A program made the translations under genes and the position numbers. Of a DNA stretch of 64,000 nucleotides, positions 25,001 to 34,726 are shown in pieces. Under the pieces are notes generated by a model. The model saw nothing but the letters and a program-made list of their open reading frames with translations. It was not told the origin of the DNA and searched no databases. The stretch is from positions 11,336,932 through 11,400,931 of the forward strand of contig NC_092679.1 in the NCBI RefSeq assembly GCF_964355755.1. Direction: 5' to 3'. This DNA comes from Antedon mediterranea (taxonomy: Eukaryota; Echinodermata; Crinoidea; Comatulida; Antedonidae). Position 1 is the first letter of the stretch, and each line of letters opens with the position of its first letter.

Positions 25001-26574
25001 TGTATTCAATTACGGTACTGCTATACAGTTCACCTTAGCACAGCTGCACAAAGCGTAACCTTTAGATATAAGTAGCCATTATCTGATTCGGTTAAAAACA
25101 ATAATGTACTTACTGCTGGGACAGATTTCGTCTTTCTGATCCTTGTCGTAAACTCATATATTCTTTTTGCATTCTCCAATGAGGCTAACGATGTGACAGA
25201 ATACACAATAAGAAATGCCTGTCCATCTCTCATATACTGTAAAACATGGCAAACAAACGGTTAACACTCTTCCCCCACTTCACCTCTCCACAACTGTTTT
25301 AGATCTGTGACAATTTTCTAATAGAAGCAATTGTTGAGCCCGATAGCTGGATGTAGACCAAAAATTGTATTCTTACAGTACCTACAGTAGTCTGGATATG
25401 AAAATCACATGGCATGTAAACTCTAACCCACACTTCCATATCTTACATTTGTCATATTCGATTGAGACTTTACCGTTGACTACAACTTTTTCATTTTTGA
25501 CCATTGGGATTGTTCTCAATGAAAAAGCTTATGTTGGTAAACGTTTTCAATTCAAAATATTTTCAGTTGAGCACAATTATTTTAGAATTTATCAGTTGAA
25601 CACAAAAAGTAATCAATGAATCTTTATTTTGACCTGCCATGAAATATGCCAAATTTGTATTTATGGCGCAAATGTATTACTTAAATAAAATGTCTACAGT
25701 ATGTAATCGTGTCAATATAATTTCTTATGATGAGCATGATGTCAAAGCACAAATGTTGTTTACCTGATCTCTCAACTTAGAGTACTCTTCTTGTCCTGCT
25801 GTGTCTAAAATATCAAGTAGACAGGTCTGCAAAAAAATAAAACAGCTAAAATGAAAGAATGAACTTCTTTTTGATGCATTTTTTTTAGACAGAAAACAGT
25901 TAATAATATTATATGTTAGCGCTCCCTGTTTGAAAAATCCTCCATCCACACCTATACCTCTGTCAAATCAACTAGCAAAACTCCGAGGACAATCTAGAGT
26001 TTAATGGTAAAATTACTCCAGAGTTCAAACCACAGGGGTTGAACAGCTGAATGTTCTCCGGTGGGTGCACTGTGAAGACACACTGGGACGGTCAATGTGA
26101 AACACTGAAAGGTACCAATTTCATTTAATTTAATTAATTTTTATTTAAATATAAACTCCAGTGTTTTTAGAGAAAAAGGTTCTCTCATATGATCAATCAT
26201 TGCTTTAGTTTATTTAAAAATACAAGACATATAGGATAATAGGAGCGGCATGACATAAATAAAAAATTAGCAGACTTGAAAATTGATTGTTTGAACCTTT
26301 TACAGTTATGAGGTAAAAGAAAGTTTTTATTTTTAGATAGTGAACATAGATTAACAAACAATGATTACAATCAATATTCCCATTAAACACGCATATATAC
26401 TTTTATTCCAATACTTAGTTTAGTGTCACAAAAACAAATTGTTACCTCACAATCATCACCTGCTGCGAATACTTGGTCTATAAGGTGTTCGTCAAGATTT
26501 ATCAGTTCCTCATCTTCTACATCAACTTCATCCCCTTTTTGTGCAACATAGATAAACTTATTTCCAAATTCCAT
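13008..26574 (-). CDS. cpras1: Circularly permuted Ras (cpRAS)-VWA protein, 17 exons, 785 aa
   Basis: Homologue of the cpRAS-VWA family ('circularly permutated Ras protein 1'), known in scattered metazoans and protists; cellular role unknown. Coding exons: 26574-26446, 25826-25764, 25236-25114, 24676-24494, 24134-23933, 21844-21667, 21174-21126, 20805-20640, 20128-20047, 19741-19538, 18974-18785, 18642-18388, 18027-17920, 16993-16898, 14127-14036, 13796-13694, 13142-13008. Every intron is GT-AG, all phases match, and the sum is 2358 nt including TAG. Order: acidic N-terminus (1-43), permuted Ras (about 43-210), Lys-rich linker (227-233), zinc finger (269-296), VWA (about 340-520), beta-rich C-terminal region. 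The start ATG sits in a GCCATGG context just after a possible acceptor (CTAG at 26596), so a 5' UTR exon is likely. The weakest junction is the acceptor at 21844, chosen because it keeps the frame. Confidence 0.93.
13240..13690. repeat. Dispersed repeat shared with 54830-55310
   Basis: The last intron of the cpRAS gene and the first intron of the RNase T2 gene share AAATAAATTCCTGTCATTTG, GTCACATGGCGTGCAATAG and GATTTTGATTAAT..GGGAA in the same order and orientation. This is an old mobile element without a recognisable coding part. Confidence 0.75.
15836..16268. mobile_element. 433-bp MITE with internal minisatellite and 9-bp TSD
   Basis: Ends are GGGTGTTTCGAAACTAGAGA and its complement. The direct repeat GTTAAAAAC occurs immediately outside at 15827-15835 and 16269-16277. 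The interior is about 17 copies of a 19-22-bp unit (TATACGAAAAGGGAGACCC) at 15885-16220. A 9-bp duplication suggests a Mutator-like origin. Confidence 0.85.
16332..16358 (+). repeat. G27 homopolymer
   Basis: Twenty-seven consecutive G residues directly before the GGGGGTAGTTG array. The exact length is prone to sequencing error. Together with the array it has strong G-quadruplex potential on the plus strand. Confidence 0.9.
17082..17578. mobile_element. ~497-bp MITE with CAGTGGCCGTATTCACC ends
   Basis: Perfect inverted ends CAGTGGCCGTATTCACC...GGTGAATACGGCCACTG, continuing as ACTTAA and (A/C)CCTTAA-rich subterminal sequence on both sides. It lies in the intron between cpRAS exons 13 and 14. 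The CAGTGG start resembles hAT, but no 8-bp target duplication is evident. Confidence 0.8.
18388..20805 (-). other. cpras1: Exons 8-12 of cpRAS gene: VWA domain with complete MIDAS
   Basis: A central strand [12 protein letters not shown] carries the MIDAS DxSxS (Asp349, Ser351, Ser353). [10 protein letters not shown] supplies the MIDAS Thr475, and EIVLCTDG supplies Asp501. All metal-coordinating positions are intact, so divalent-metal-dependent ligand binding is plausible. The domain is spread over exons 20805-20640, 20128-20047, 19741-19538, 18974-18785 and 18642-18388, with phases 1, 2, 2, 0, 0 at their ends. No transmembrane segment or signal peptide is seen, so the protein is predicted cytosolic. 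Confidence 0.9.
21126..21844 (-). other. cpras1: Exons 6-7 of cpRAS gene: Sec23/24-type zinc finger
   Basis: Residues 269-296 read C-I-K-C, 20 residues, then W-K-C-E-F-C. The third cysteine is created by splicing TG from exon 6 onto T from exon 7. The WxCxxC half-knuckle resembles the Sec23/Sec24 zinc finger. Exon 7 is only 49 nt; its acceptor (TCTATCAG) and donor (GAGGTATTT) are both clear. This finger connects the permuted Ras domain to the VWA module. Confidence 0.85.
22881..22997 (+). repeat. Dispersed repeat, inverted relative to 27512-27627
   Basis: Shares CCGTGTGCAA.TTGTG.TGAAAGTTGG and GGGTCAAA.TAAACCAGAAAAA with the reverse complement of 27512-27627. The two copies flank the 5' half of the cpRAS gene in opposite orientations. 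Confidence 0.75.
23181..23803. mobile_element. 623-bp Harbinger-type MITE, TAA target duplication
   Basis: Ends TACCCCTTTTACACCGCC and the exact complement GGCGGTGTAAAAGGGGTA, flanked by TAA on both sides (23178-23180, 23804-23806). The interior has GC-rich CCCGGGACG/GTGTAAACG motifs unlike its surroundings. It lies about 130 nt downstream of the donor of cpRAS exon 5. Confidence 0.85.
23933..25826 (-). other. cpras1: Exons 2-5 of cpRAS gene: permuted Ras domain
   Basis: Protein order is [15 protein letters not shown] (G3, Gln at 55), [23 protein letters not shown] (G4, 110-113), ETSAK (G5, 138-142), then [13 protein letters not shown] (G1, 171-178) and [14 protein letters not shown] (G2, Thr at 196). 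Canonical Ras runs G1 to G5; here the chain begins at G3. The old N-terminus (EYK-VVVLG) is fused to the last Ras helix through the short segment RQTPRTSI. Residues equivalent to Ras Gly12, Lys16, Ser17, Thr35, Asp57, Gln61, Asn116, Lys117, Asp119 and Ala146 are all present, so GTP binding and hydrolysis look intact. No CaaX box follows; the switch II and switch I halves lie at opposite ends of the domain. Confidence 0.95.
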
Positions 26575-26595
26575 GGCAGAAGGTTCAGTTGCAAG

Positions 26596-28046
26596 CTAGG
26601 TAGAAATATAATGAATTTAAATGTATATCAAATTTTTTAGCATAAATTTTCAGTGAATTGCACAATGACATGGATAACCAACAAAAGTATAATAATCTGA
26701 ATTATTCATAGTGGGTTGCGTAGTAAATTCGGCAATATACCAGAAGTAGCTCCTACTCTTTGTGCATTTGGACAAAAAAAAGAACAGCAATGGAATGTGT
26801 AGTACCTGTAGTGTGTGTTGTAAATTAATGTAAACCTAAAAAATCACCTCACCTATCTTGTTAAATAGAATGTTCAGGCTTTTAACCAATATTTCTGACT
26901 ATGTCAAGTTCAACTTTATTTGACAGAGGACTAGATCAAAATAGGTATTTTTCTGTGTGTTCTCTCCATTCATTATTTGTTTTATAATGACCAGTCCTAT
27001 AAGTGGGGCTTATGTCGACACAGAACTCAACTAGAATGAACTAATTGTGCAAAAGTGCTTATGTTGATTTTGAAAGCAACTGAAGAGAGTGATCCAGCGA
27101 TACTGGAACTGATTCTAACTATTGATTACCATACCACGCGCACAACACGATTAGTAGTATAGGTAAAGGTATATTCTGGTAAATGAACCATAAGTTTAAC
27201 TCTGGAAACTGAGGAAATTTGGATTAGGCTCTCCATGACAGCCAGCAGTGCAGCACCTACTAGATCAGAAAACGGAGACGATCCCCTGCTCTTTTGTTAA
27301 CATGCACGCACTCACAGGACCAACGGCTTTACATCCCATCCGAAAAGCGATGCAATGCGAGTAAAGTATCTTGCCTAAGAATGCAATCAGTGTGGTACAG
27401 ATAGACTTGAACCCTCACCTATAACATGCTACTGTAGTCTGATATCATTACACCATAAATGTCCATATGAACAAGTATGCATTTGGCCACCATCTTAAGG
27501 TCCAGAAAAGGACCCCCATGGGATTACAGATTGGACAACAATATTTTTCTGGTTTACTTTGACCCACTGAATATATCTAGCCATGTTGCCAACTTTCATC
27601 ACAATTTGCACACGGAACCTGTTTGAACCCGACTATTATTATAGTTTACTGTAGTTTAATATTATGATTTTTGTTCTGTACATCAGTGAGGCCACGGAAT
27701 TTGTTCTGAAATAAAAGTTGATTGTTTGATCGTGGATTTAATTAATTGATTGATAAGGTAAATCAACTACAGAAGGAAAACTATAATAAAAAAAAATTAA
27801 AATATAATCAAAATACATCCTTAAAACAGTGTATTTAATACCAGGTAGGCCCTGCTTTATGATTAATCAAGAATTTTAGACTATATTTTAATTAAAGACA
27901 CCTTCCCTACATTTGTTAGATCTAATTTCAGATCACAAACTATATTTAATGTAAAAATAATACTATATGGTCCTATTGCGATAACTTTTTTCGTCTGTAA
28001 ATGGTTAAAAATGTGAAAAATAAGTAGATAGACCAAAAAATAACTC
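26596..28046. other. Upstream region of the cpRAS gene
   Basis: Contains the SINE at 27200-27465 and the repeat at 27512-27627. No CpG-rich promoter or clear TATA box was found; a 5' UTR exon of the cpRAS gene probably lies here but I could not place it. Confidence 0.4.
27200..27465 (-). mobile_element. Probable tRNA-derived SINE
   Basis: On the minus strand, a tRNA-like head ends in GGTTCAAGTC (B-box-like). It is followed by TTAGGCAAGATACTTTACTC and GCATTGCATCGC, a tail type common in marine invertebrate SINEs. A-box match is weak and no target duplication was found. Confidence 0.45.
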
Positions 28047-30179
28047 CTGGTATTCTTTTTTAACGACATTACTGATCACTTTCCAGTATTCCAAATTCTA
28101 AAAAATTCTCATTCAAATCAAATAAAAAATTTAAAATGTAACAAAAAACATTACTCAAGAAAGATAAACCCAAAAAATATAGCATCTCTAGGGATTAACT
28201 TAATGAACACGAACTGGGACGATGTCTACCAAAATAACTCTGCAAATGAATCCTACAATATTTTTCTCGACAGATTTTCTTCACTATATGATACTCACCT
28301 CCCAAAGACAAGAACTAAAATTAACAAACGTAAACTTTGTAAACCATGGATAACAAAAGGTATAATCAAATCTATAAACACTAGAAATAAATTATATAAA
28401 AAATATATAAAAACACCAAATATGATTAATAAAACCAATTACATTAATACTTACAGAAATAAACTCACACGACTAATAAGAACATCATGTAAGCAACACT
28501 ATACAAATAAGTTTAACGACTATAAAAATAACATTAAAAAAACCTGGAATATAATTAATAACATTCTCTGTAAAAACACCACAAAGACGCTACCTAGTTA
28601 TTTTACAGATAATGGTACAAAAATTACTGACCCATCTCAAATTGCCAATAAATTCAATCGCTATTTTACTGATATTGGACCTAAACTTTCTTCAAAAATT
28701 TCGGCTACTTATGGCAACTTTACTGATTATCTAAGGAATCCCACTCAAAATTCAATTTTCTTCCTACCTACATCTGGTAAAGAGATTCTTGAAATAATTT
28801 CTAATCTAAAAAACAGTAAAAGTGCCAGCCTTGATGATATTGAACCCACGATTATTAAAGAAATTGGACCTTTTATTACCAGACCCCTTACCCACATCTT
28901 TAATCTATCACTAACTAATGGTGTATAAATTTCCATCATCCTTAAAAATCGCCAAAGTAATTCCTATTCATAAAAAAATTGATTCACATTCCTTTGAAAA
29001 CTACCGTCCAATCTCAATTTTGCCTTGCTTTTCTAAAATACTTGAACGCCTTATACAAGACTTTACAACTTTCTTTCTTCACATAAATCTTTTCATGATA
29101 ACCAATATTGCTTCAGACCAAAACATTCTACCGATCTTGCAATCCTTGACATTCAAAGTAAAATCTCTAACGCCTTATCTAAAAACCACCATACTATTAG
29201 CTTATTTTTGGACTTGTCTAAAGCATTTGACACTATTAACCACACAATTCTTTTAACTAAACTAAGTCACTATGGTATCAGCGGAACTCCTCTATCTCTA
29301 CTTTCTAACTATCTTCAAAATAGACAACAAATCACCTCTTTCGGCTCCTACTCCTCAGAAGCTCTTCCCATAACCTGCGGTGTGCCCAAAGGATCAATTC
29401 TTGGTCCTCTACTTTTTCTCATCTATGTCAACGACATTATCAACGCTTCCAACTCTTTTGAATACGTCCTGTTTGCCGACGACACAAACATTTTTTCCTC
29501 CCATCCTGACTACAACACCTTAACCAGAATTTTTAATAAGGAAATAAAACATATCTCACTGGCTTAAACTTAATAGACTCTCACTAAATATAAACAAAAC
29601 TGAATATATACACTTTTCTTCAAATAGAACACGCAATGACAATCAAAACACAATCCATATAGAAAACACTCCTATCAAAAGGGTTACTTATTCTCAGTTC
29701 TTTGGTGTAACTATAGATAATAACTTCAACTGGAAAACCCATATAACAAACCTAATAAAATTTCAAAAAACATCGGTGTCTTTAAACTCCAAAAACGGGC
29801 TATTCGCATTTGTACCAATTCTCACTATATAGCCCACGCAAAGTCCCTTTTCTTTAAACTTAATACCCTAAACATCTTCGATATTAACAAATTACAAATC
29901 GCCACACTTATGCACAGATATTCAAACAATCAACTTCCAAATATAATAATATACAAACATTTCTTCATCAAAAATAATGAATTTCACAACTATAATAAAA
30001 GAAATGCCAACAATTACGCCACAATAAATTTAACCCATAACACAATCCGAAATTCTATCAAATACCATGGTCCTCTAGTATGGAATAATTTAAGTCAATC
30101 CTTACTAAATACTAATAACTTAAATACATTCAAATCCAATTATAAACAATTCCTTTTATCACAATACAGATCGTATTAA
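28047..30179 (+). pseudogene. LINE reverse transcriptase remnant, frameshifted
   Basis: Open pieces run 28203-28928, 28918-29256, 29208-29567 and about 29560-30179. Recognisable RT motifs: YRPISILPCFSKILERL, LDLSKAFDTINH, CGVPKGSILGPLLFLIYVND and FADDT. At least four frame changes are needed: one in the T-run near 28060, one near 28925, one near 29215 and one near 29565. The FADDT box itself is intact. The copy cannot make a full protein but is not very old, since few in-frame stops occur inside each piece. Confidence 0.88.
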
Positions 30180-30400
30180 TACAACTTTTTCATTAAACTT
30201 TTTTTGTTCTCACCTCCTGCAAGTATATATGATAGTACATATACTATACCCTTTATTTTACGTTTGTCCTCTTGTTGTGTTTGTGTTGTCCTGTAGCGTA
30301 ATTGTGTATTTAAAAAAAAATATATATATATATAATATTATTTCTACTACTTTAATTAATATTTAATTATTGTTTATTGTATTTGATACAATTATTAGTG

Positions 30401-30823
30401 TATTTTGTACTGGTGAAACCAGGCTTAAAGCTGTATATTGAGCTTATTTGGTCTATTAATGTATTTTGTACTGGTGAAACCAGGCTTAAAGCTGTATATT
30501 GAGCTTATTTGGTCTATTAATGTATTTTGTACTGGTGAAACCAGGCTTAAAGCTGTATATTGAGCTTATTTGGTCTATTAATGTATTTTGTGCTGGTGAA
30601 ACCAGGCTTAAAGCTCTATATTGAGCATATTTGGTCTATTAATGTATTTTGTACTGGTGAAAACAGGCTTAAAGCTCTATATTGAGCATATTTGGTCTAT
30701 TAATGTATTTTGTACTGGTGAAAACAGGCTTAAAGCTCTATATTGAGCTTATTTGGTCTATTAATGTATTTTGTACTGGTGAAACCAGGCTTAAAGCTCT
30801 ATATTGAGCTTATTTGGTCTTTT
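30401..30823 (+). repeat. 61-bp minisatellite, seven copies, in LINE 3' region
   Basis: Units start at 30401, 30462, 30523, 30584, 30645, 30706 and 30767, each beginning TATTTTGTACTGGTGAAACC. Copies differ by one to three bases (GTATATTGAGC versus CTATATTGAGC; AACC versus AAAC). The block ends just before the LINE tail, so it belongs to the element or arose within it. Confidence 0.95.
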
Positions 30824-30918
30824 CCAGGCTTTGCATTTTTTATTTAATACTTTGAATTATATGTAAAACTATTAAGTTTGATGCATTGTGAAATAAAAAC
30901 GAACGAACGAACAAACGA

Positions 30919-31561
30919 AAATAATCTAGGGCCTAGCCTAGGCTAGATAGATATTATTATATTAGATTAATACAGCAAAATAAAAAAAATAAATAAATAT
31001 ATTTAAAATTATTTTATTTTTTAACAATTCGCTTCGTGTGGACTTTTTGCATTCCATACTTTAATGGGGCCGATTTGATCGATAGTTTTTGGCCGAGTAT
31101 GGCTTGAGGCCAAGTATGGCTTGAGGCCGAGTGGACGTAAGGCCGAGTGGACGTGAGTCCGAGGACCTGAGGTCGAGTGGACGTGTGGCCGAGTTGACGT
31201 GGGGCTGACTGACTACTCGGTTCCTACTAAAGATTCAACACAAAGACGTAACACAACATAAATGAGTTGACCAATCACAAACGATGGATTATTTGAACTG
31301 TCGCTTGTCATTTGACTACACGCTTTGAGTTGTGTTTACATTGCGTAAGTGGGAACCAAGCTTTAGGGCCGACTTGAACGAGGCAGAGACGGTTTAGGGC
31401 CGAGTTGGATCGAATTCCTAGAGGCCTACTAGACGCCTACTAGGCCGAGTGCAGTATAGTAACAGTAGTTCTAGTAGTACAGTACTACATAATACTAGTA
31501 GGCTAGTAGTAGTAGTAGTAGTAGAAAGTCGATCCCTCATTGGAACTAGGCTAGGTAGGCC
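30919..31561. repeat. Repeat-rich spacer with GGCCGAGTGGACGT minisatellite
   Basis: 31088-31210 has about eight imperfect copies of a GAGGCCGAGTGGACGT-type unit. 31216-31363 is a MITE-like fragment ending AGTGGGAACCAAGCTT, related to the element at 48064. TAG/TAGTAG microsatellite follows near 31480-31520. No gene is seen. Confidence 0.65.
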
Positions 31562-32661
31562 GGTTTACGATGAAATCGGTTGCGTCTGAAATCGGTCGCG
31601 TTTGAAATCGGTCGCGATAAAATCAACTGCCAGTATTTTGTATGGCGCGCCGCTAGAGATATACGTTTGAAATCGGTCGCGTTTGAAATCGGTCGCGCTA
31701 TTTTGTATGGAGCGAGATGCATGCTAGCGGGATTTACATTTTCTTCGTTTATATAGTCTAGATTTAATTGATATTCTTTAGGATTATTTATGTGGATATT
31801 TTTTATTTCGGTTAATAAATATTTATAATCAATAATTTTTTTTTTATTTCACAGGTCTCGGAGAAGGACTGTGTCTTTTCAAAATGGCCATTTCTAAACA
31901 CGTTTAAATATTTTATTAGGCATATAATAATTTACCTCTATTTTATTATGTACTGTAATTAATATATTATACTGTATAGAGAATATACGTCTGTCTTTTA
32001 TTAATATTATGCAAACAATTACGTAAAAGAGAACAATTTATTTAAAAATTGTTACAATGTATAGCCCGTAAAGCCTGTACGATCGTTTGTCCCTAGCCAT
32101 GTAAAGATGACGTATAGGCCTATTACTAATAACCATACGTTTGAAACATCATGGTGAAACGATGTATATAATTTACGTATACGTCGGCGATACTATAGTT
32201 TTTAATTTGAATATCTTTTATTTCTTCATTTATAATAATCACTTATGTAAATAATTAAGTACCACTCAGTGTCTTACATCCGTACGCCGTTCGTAAATCT
32301 AAATGTTTAAATATCAGTGCAAGATTACCTCTTTCAGAATCGTGCCCACCTTTATTATCCATCCATTATTATTCTCACATCTAGGCCTATCATTGTAGTA
32401 CAGCATACTGCATATAGTCCTACTGTATAGGCCCGGTAGATTGATTTATAACGGCATATTATTTTATTAGTATTATCCTAAAACCATGCTCACGTAAGAG
32501 TGGCGGATATCGAACGTAAAAATCATCGTCATACATAATCTTCCTTTATTGCATATTGACCTATATCATTAAACGTATAGCTCTAGCGGCGCGCCATACA
32601 AAATACCGGAAGATGATTTTATCGCGACCGATTTCAAACGCGACCGATTTCATCTGACACC
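31562..32661. mobile_element. 1.1-kb TIR element built on GAAATCGGTCGCG units
   Basis: Left end GGTTTACGATGAAATCGG, then repeated GAAATCGGTCGCGT units and TTTTGTATGGCGCGCCGCTA. The right end is the reverse complement with one unit fewer. The interior is AT-rich with no reading frame. Other copies are at 63618 to the window end (very similar) and a decayed one at 56254-56910. Confidence 0.85.
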
Positions 32662-33570
32662 GGTAGGCCTACAGTACTACTGGATAGGCTAGGCATGGAG
32701 GTACCTCCATGGGCTAGGCTAGTTAATGAATGAGATGGTGTCGCAACAATCAAAATGATTTAGTTAGGCTGCTAAGCCCAGCAAACACGACGCGCGATGG
32801 ATCATCGTAAATTATTGAAAATCAAAATTTGATTGAATCTATCTTACCTTATTAAAATACCAAGAACTTAGAAGTCAATAAACAGATCTAGGCCTAGGCT
32901 AGGCTATTATTATTGTTGTTATGCTAGTCGTCAGTGAGTAGAGAGTAGAACTGCAAAACCTTTGCTTTTTGACAGTTGTGCTGTTCGCGTACATCCGTCG
33001 TACCGTATGTTTATTCTTAGAAATGATCACTGTGTTTGGGATGTGATTGGTCCTTGACCATTACGAAAAGTACAAGAAAAGGCATGACTCTGTGCTGTTG
33101 TGAATATGGAATCGTAATAAGCAAACTCTTATTATGTTCAATATTTATTAGGGAATTTCCCACTTTGAAAGAAAATATTAAAAAGTGTATGGAACGCCAA
33201 CACGGCAATAAAAAAGGCAACGACAACAATAATAATATTTATATTGTTGTTTTATATACATTTTCTGACGGGTTTAGTCGAAAAAAAGTACAGTATCGAG
33301 GATTCGTACTACCAACAGGGCCAGCTACATAGGCCTCCTACAAATATCGTCTAACCTACAAACAGGTCAACACACATAAACTGCGGAATTTGTTAGTTTA
33401 GTGACTCTCGGTTATCTGTATTATAATTGATATGAAAGTAAAACAATTTTTGTATGAAACATATACTATGAGGACCAACATCTTGTCAAAATATTTAGGA
33501 TCAGGTGCCGTTTTCGGTCACCTCGACTTTAGTAGTAATAATACAGTACTACAATGACGTGCATTTGTAT
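32662..33570. other. Unannotated spacer before the Ty3/Gypsy element
   Basis: I see no gene and no recognisable repeat apart from short AGGCCTA-rich tracts. The frame at 33036-33332 has no recognisable domain. Confidence 0.4.
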
Positions 33571-33640
33571 TGTAATATTCTTTAAATACATGAGAGACGT
33601 TTCTAGTAACACAATGCTTTTATTCTCTAGTTATTCGACA
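33571..33640 (-). repeat. 3' LTR (70 bp) of the Ty3/Gypsy element
   Basis: Identical to 35995-36064. No clear polypurine tract precedes it on the element strand, which may be the result of the adjacent rearrangement. That leaves some doubt about the true LTR length. Confidence 0.7.
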
Positions 33641-33755
33641 TCATTGTTATCACAATCATTCGTGAGGTCTTCTATACTGAAGCCATGTTTTAGAGGACCT
33701 CACTAATGATTGTGATAACAATGATGTCGAATAACTAGAGAATAAAAGCATTGTG
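33610..33755. repeat. Snapback junction 2 in Ty3/Gypsy element
   Basis: Arms 33610-33669 and 33696-33755 match at 59 of 60 positions as reverse complements, with a 26-nt loop. The lower arm includes 31 bp of the 3' LTR. The upper arm is its inverted copy, fused directly to the end of the RNase H fragment. Confidence 0.92.
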
Positions 33756-34526
33756 TTTATACTTGATTGTCAGATCATATCCTTGTAGTCTCATTAGTAG
33801 TCTTTGTAGTCTTGGTGGTGCACACATTAGATTTTTTAGTTGGATCATCTCTAACGGTTTGTGGTCTGATTCCACAATGAATGAGTTTCCATACACATAT
33901 GTGTGGAACTTCTCTACTGCGTATACTACCGCCAGTAGTTCTCTTTCAATGTTCGCATATCTTTGTTCCGCTTCTGTTAATGCCTTTGATGTAAACGCAA
34001 CAACTTTTTCGTCTTGTATGAGTGCTGCTCCCACTCCAATCAGGGATGCATCCACTTGTAGTTTCAACTTTTTGTTAGGTTGGAAATAGGTCAGTGTTGT
34101 CTGGTTACATATTGTTGACTTTATCTCTTCGAATGCTTTTTGTTGTGAGCCATTCCATTCAAATACATTATCTTTTTTCAGAAGTTCTCGGAGGGGTGCT
34201 GTTTTGTCTGACAGCTTGGGACAGAAGGGACTCATATACGTGGCGATGCCTAGGAAACTTTGTAACTCTTTAACATTCGTTGGTGGTTTTATTTTGCTGA
34301 TGGCTTCAATGCGCTTTGGGTCAGCATGTACTCCATCTTTATCATATATCATACCAAAGAAATTTATTTGCGGTCGCTTTATTTCACATTTCTCTGCATT
34401 GAATACAAGCCCATATTCTCTAGCGGTTTCCATCAGGTCCATTAAGTTTCGATCATGTTCTTCTTCTGTTTTCCCAAATACAGCAACGTCATCTGCGATG
34501 CCTGTGGCTCCGATGCATTTCTCCAA
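33735..34526 (-). pseudogene. Ty3/Gypsy RT C-terminus and RNase H fragment
   Basis: Starts just before the RT catalytic box (GIADDVAVFG). It continues through thumb (FFGMIYDKDGVHADPKRI) and RNase H (LQVDASLIGVGAALIQ, FTSKALTEAEQRYANIEREL, VESDHKPLE). It ends in YDLTIKYKH, where the frame enters the second inverted repeat. Integrase is absent. Confidence 0.88.
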
Positions 34527-34726
34527 TACGGTATTTGATCCATCTTATGTTGAAAAACGTCTTGGCTGACATTCAGTCCAAATGGTAATCTTAGGAATCT
34601 GAATCTTCCAAACCCTGGAGTGTTAAATGTGGTAAGATAACTGGATTCCTAAGATTACCATTTGGACTGAATGTCAGCCAAGACGTTTTTCAACATAAGA
34701 TGGATCAAATATTGGAGAAATGCATC
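34512..34726. repeat. Snapback junction 1 in Ty3/Gypsy element
   Basis: Arms 34512-34598 and 34645-34726 are reverse complements except for a 5-nt indel (ACGGT). The 46-nt loop plus the lower arm are contiguous sense RT sequence (TFNTPGFGRFRFLRLPFG). The upper arm is an inverted copy joined directly to gag-protease. Confidence 0.92.

Larger units (their letters stand above)
28047..30918 (+). mobile_element. 5'-truncated CR1/Jockey-type LINE
   Basis: The element begins inside the endonuclease (NDITDHFPVF), passes through the full reverse transcriptase region and a typical C-terminal tail (YHGPLVWNNLSQSL), then a 61-bp tandem array. It ends with AATAAA and an (ACGA)n-like tail at about 30890-30918. 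The 5' breakpoint near 28047 is where coding similarity stops. It lies about 1.5 kb upstream of the cpRAS start, in the opposite orientation. Confidence 0.88.

Noticed and set aside
30401-30823. CRISPR-like regular array
   Set aside because: Units are contiguous 61-bp repeats without unique spacers, in a eukaryotic LINE; this is a minisatellite.
33610-34726. Inverted repeats in the Ty3/Gypsy element as pure assembly artefacts
   Set aside because: Arms contain a few differences (1 mismatch; 5-nt indel) and sit exactly at coding breakpoints, which favours real rearrangement, though long-read proof is lacking.
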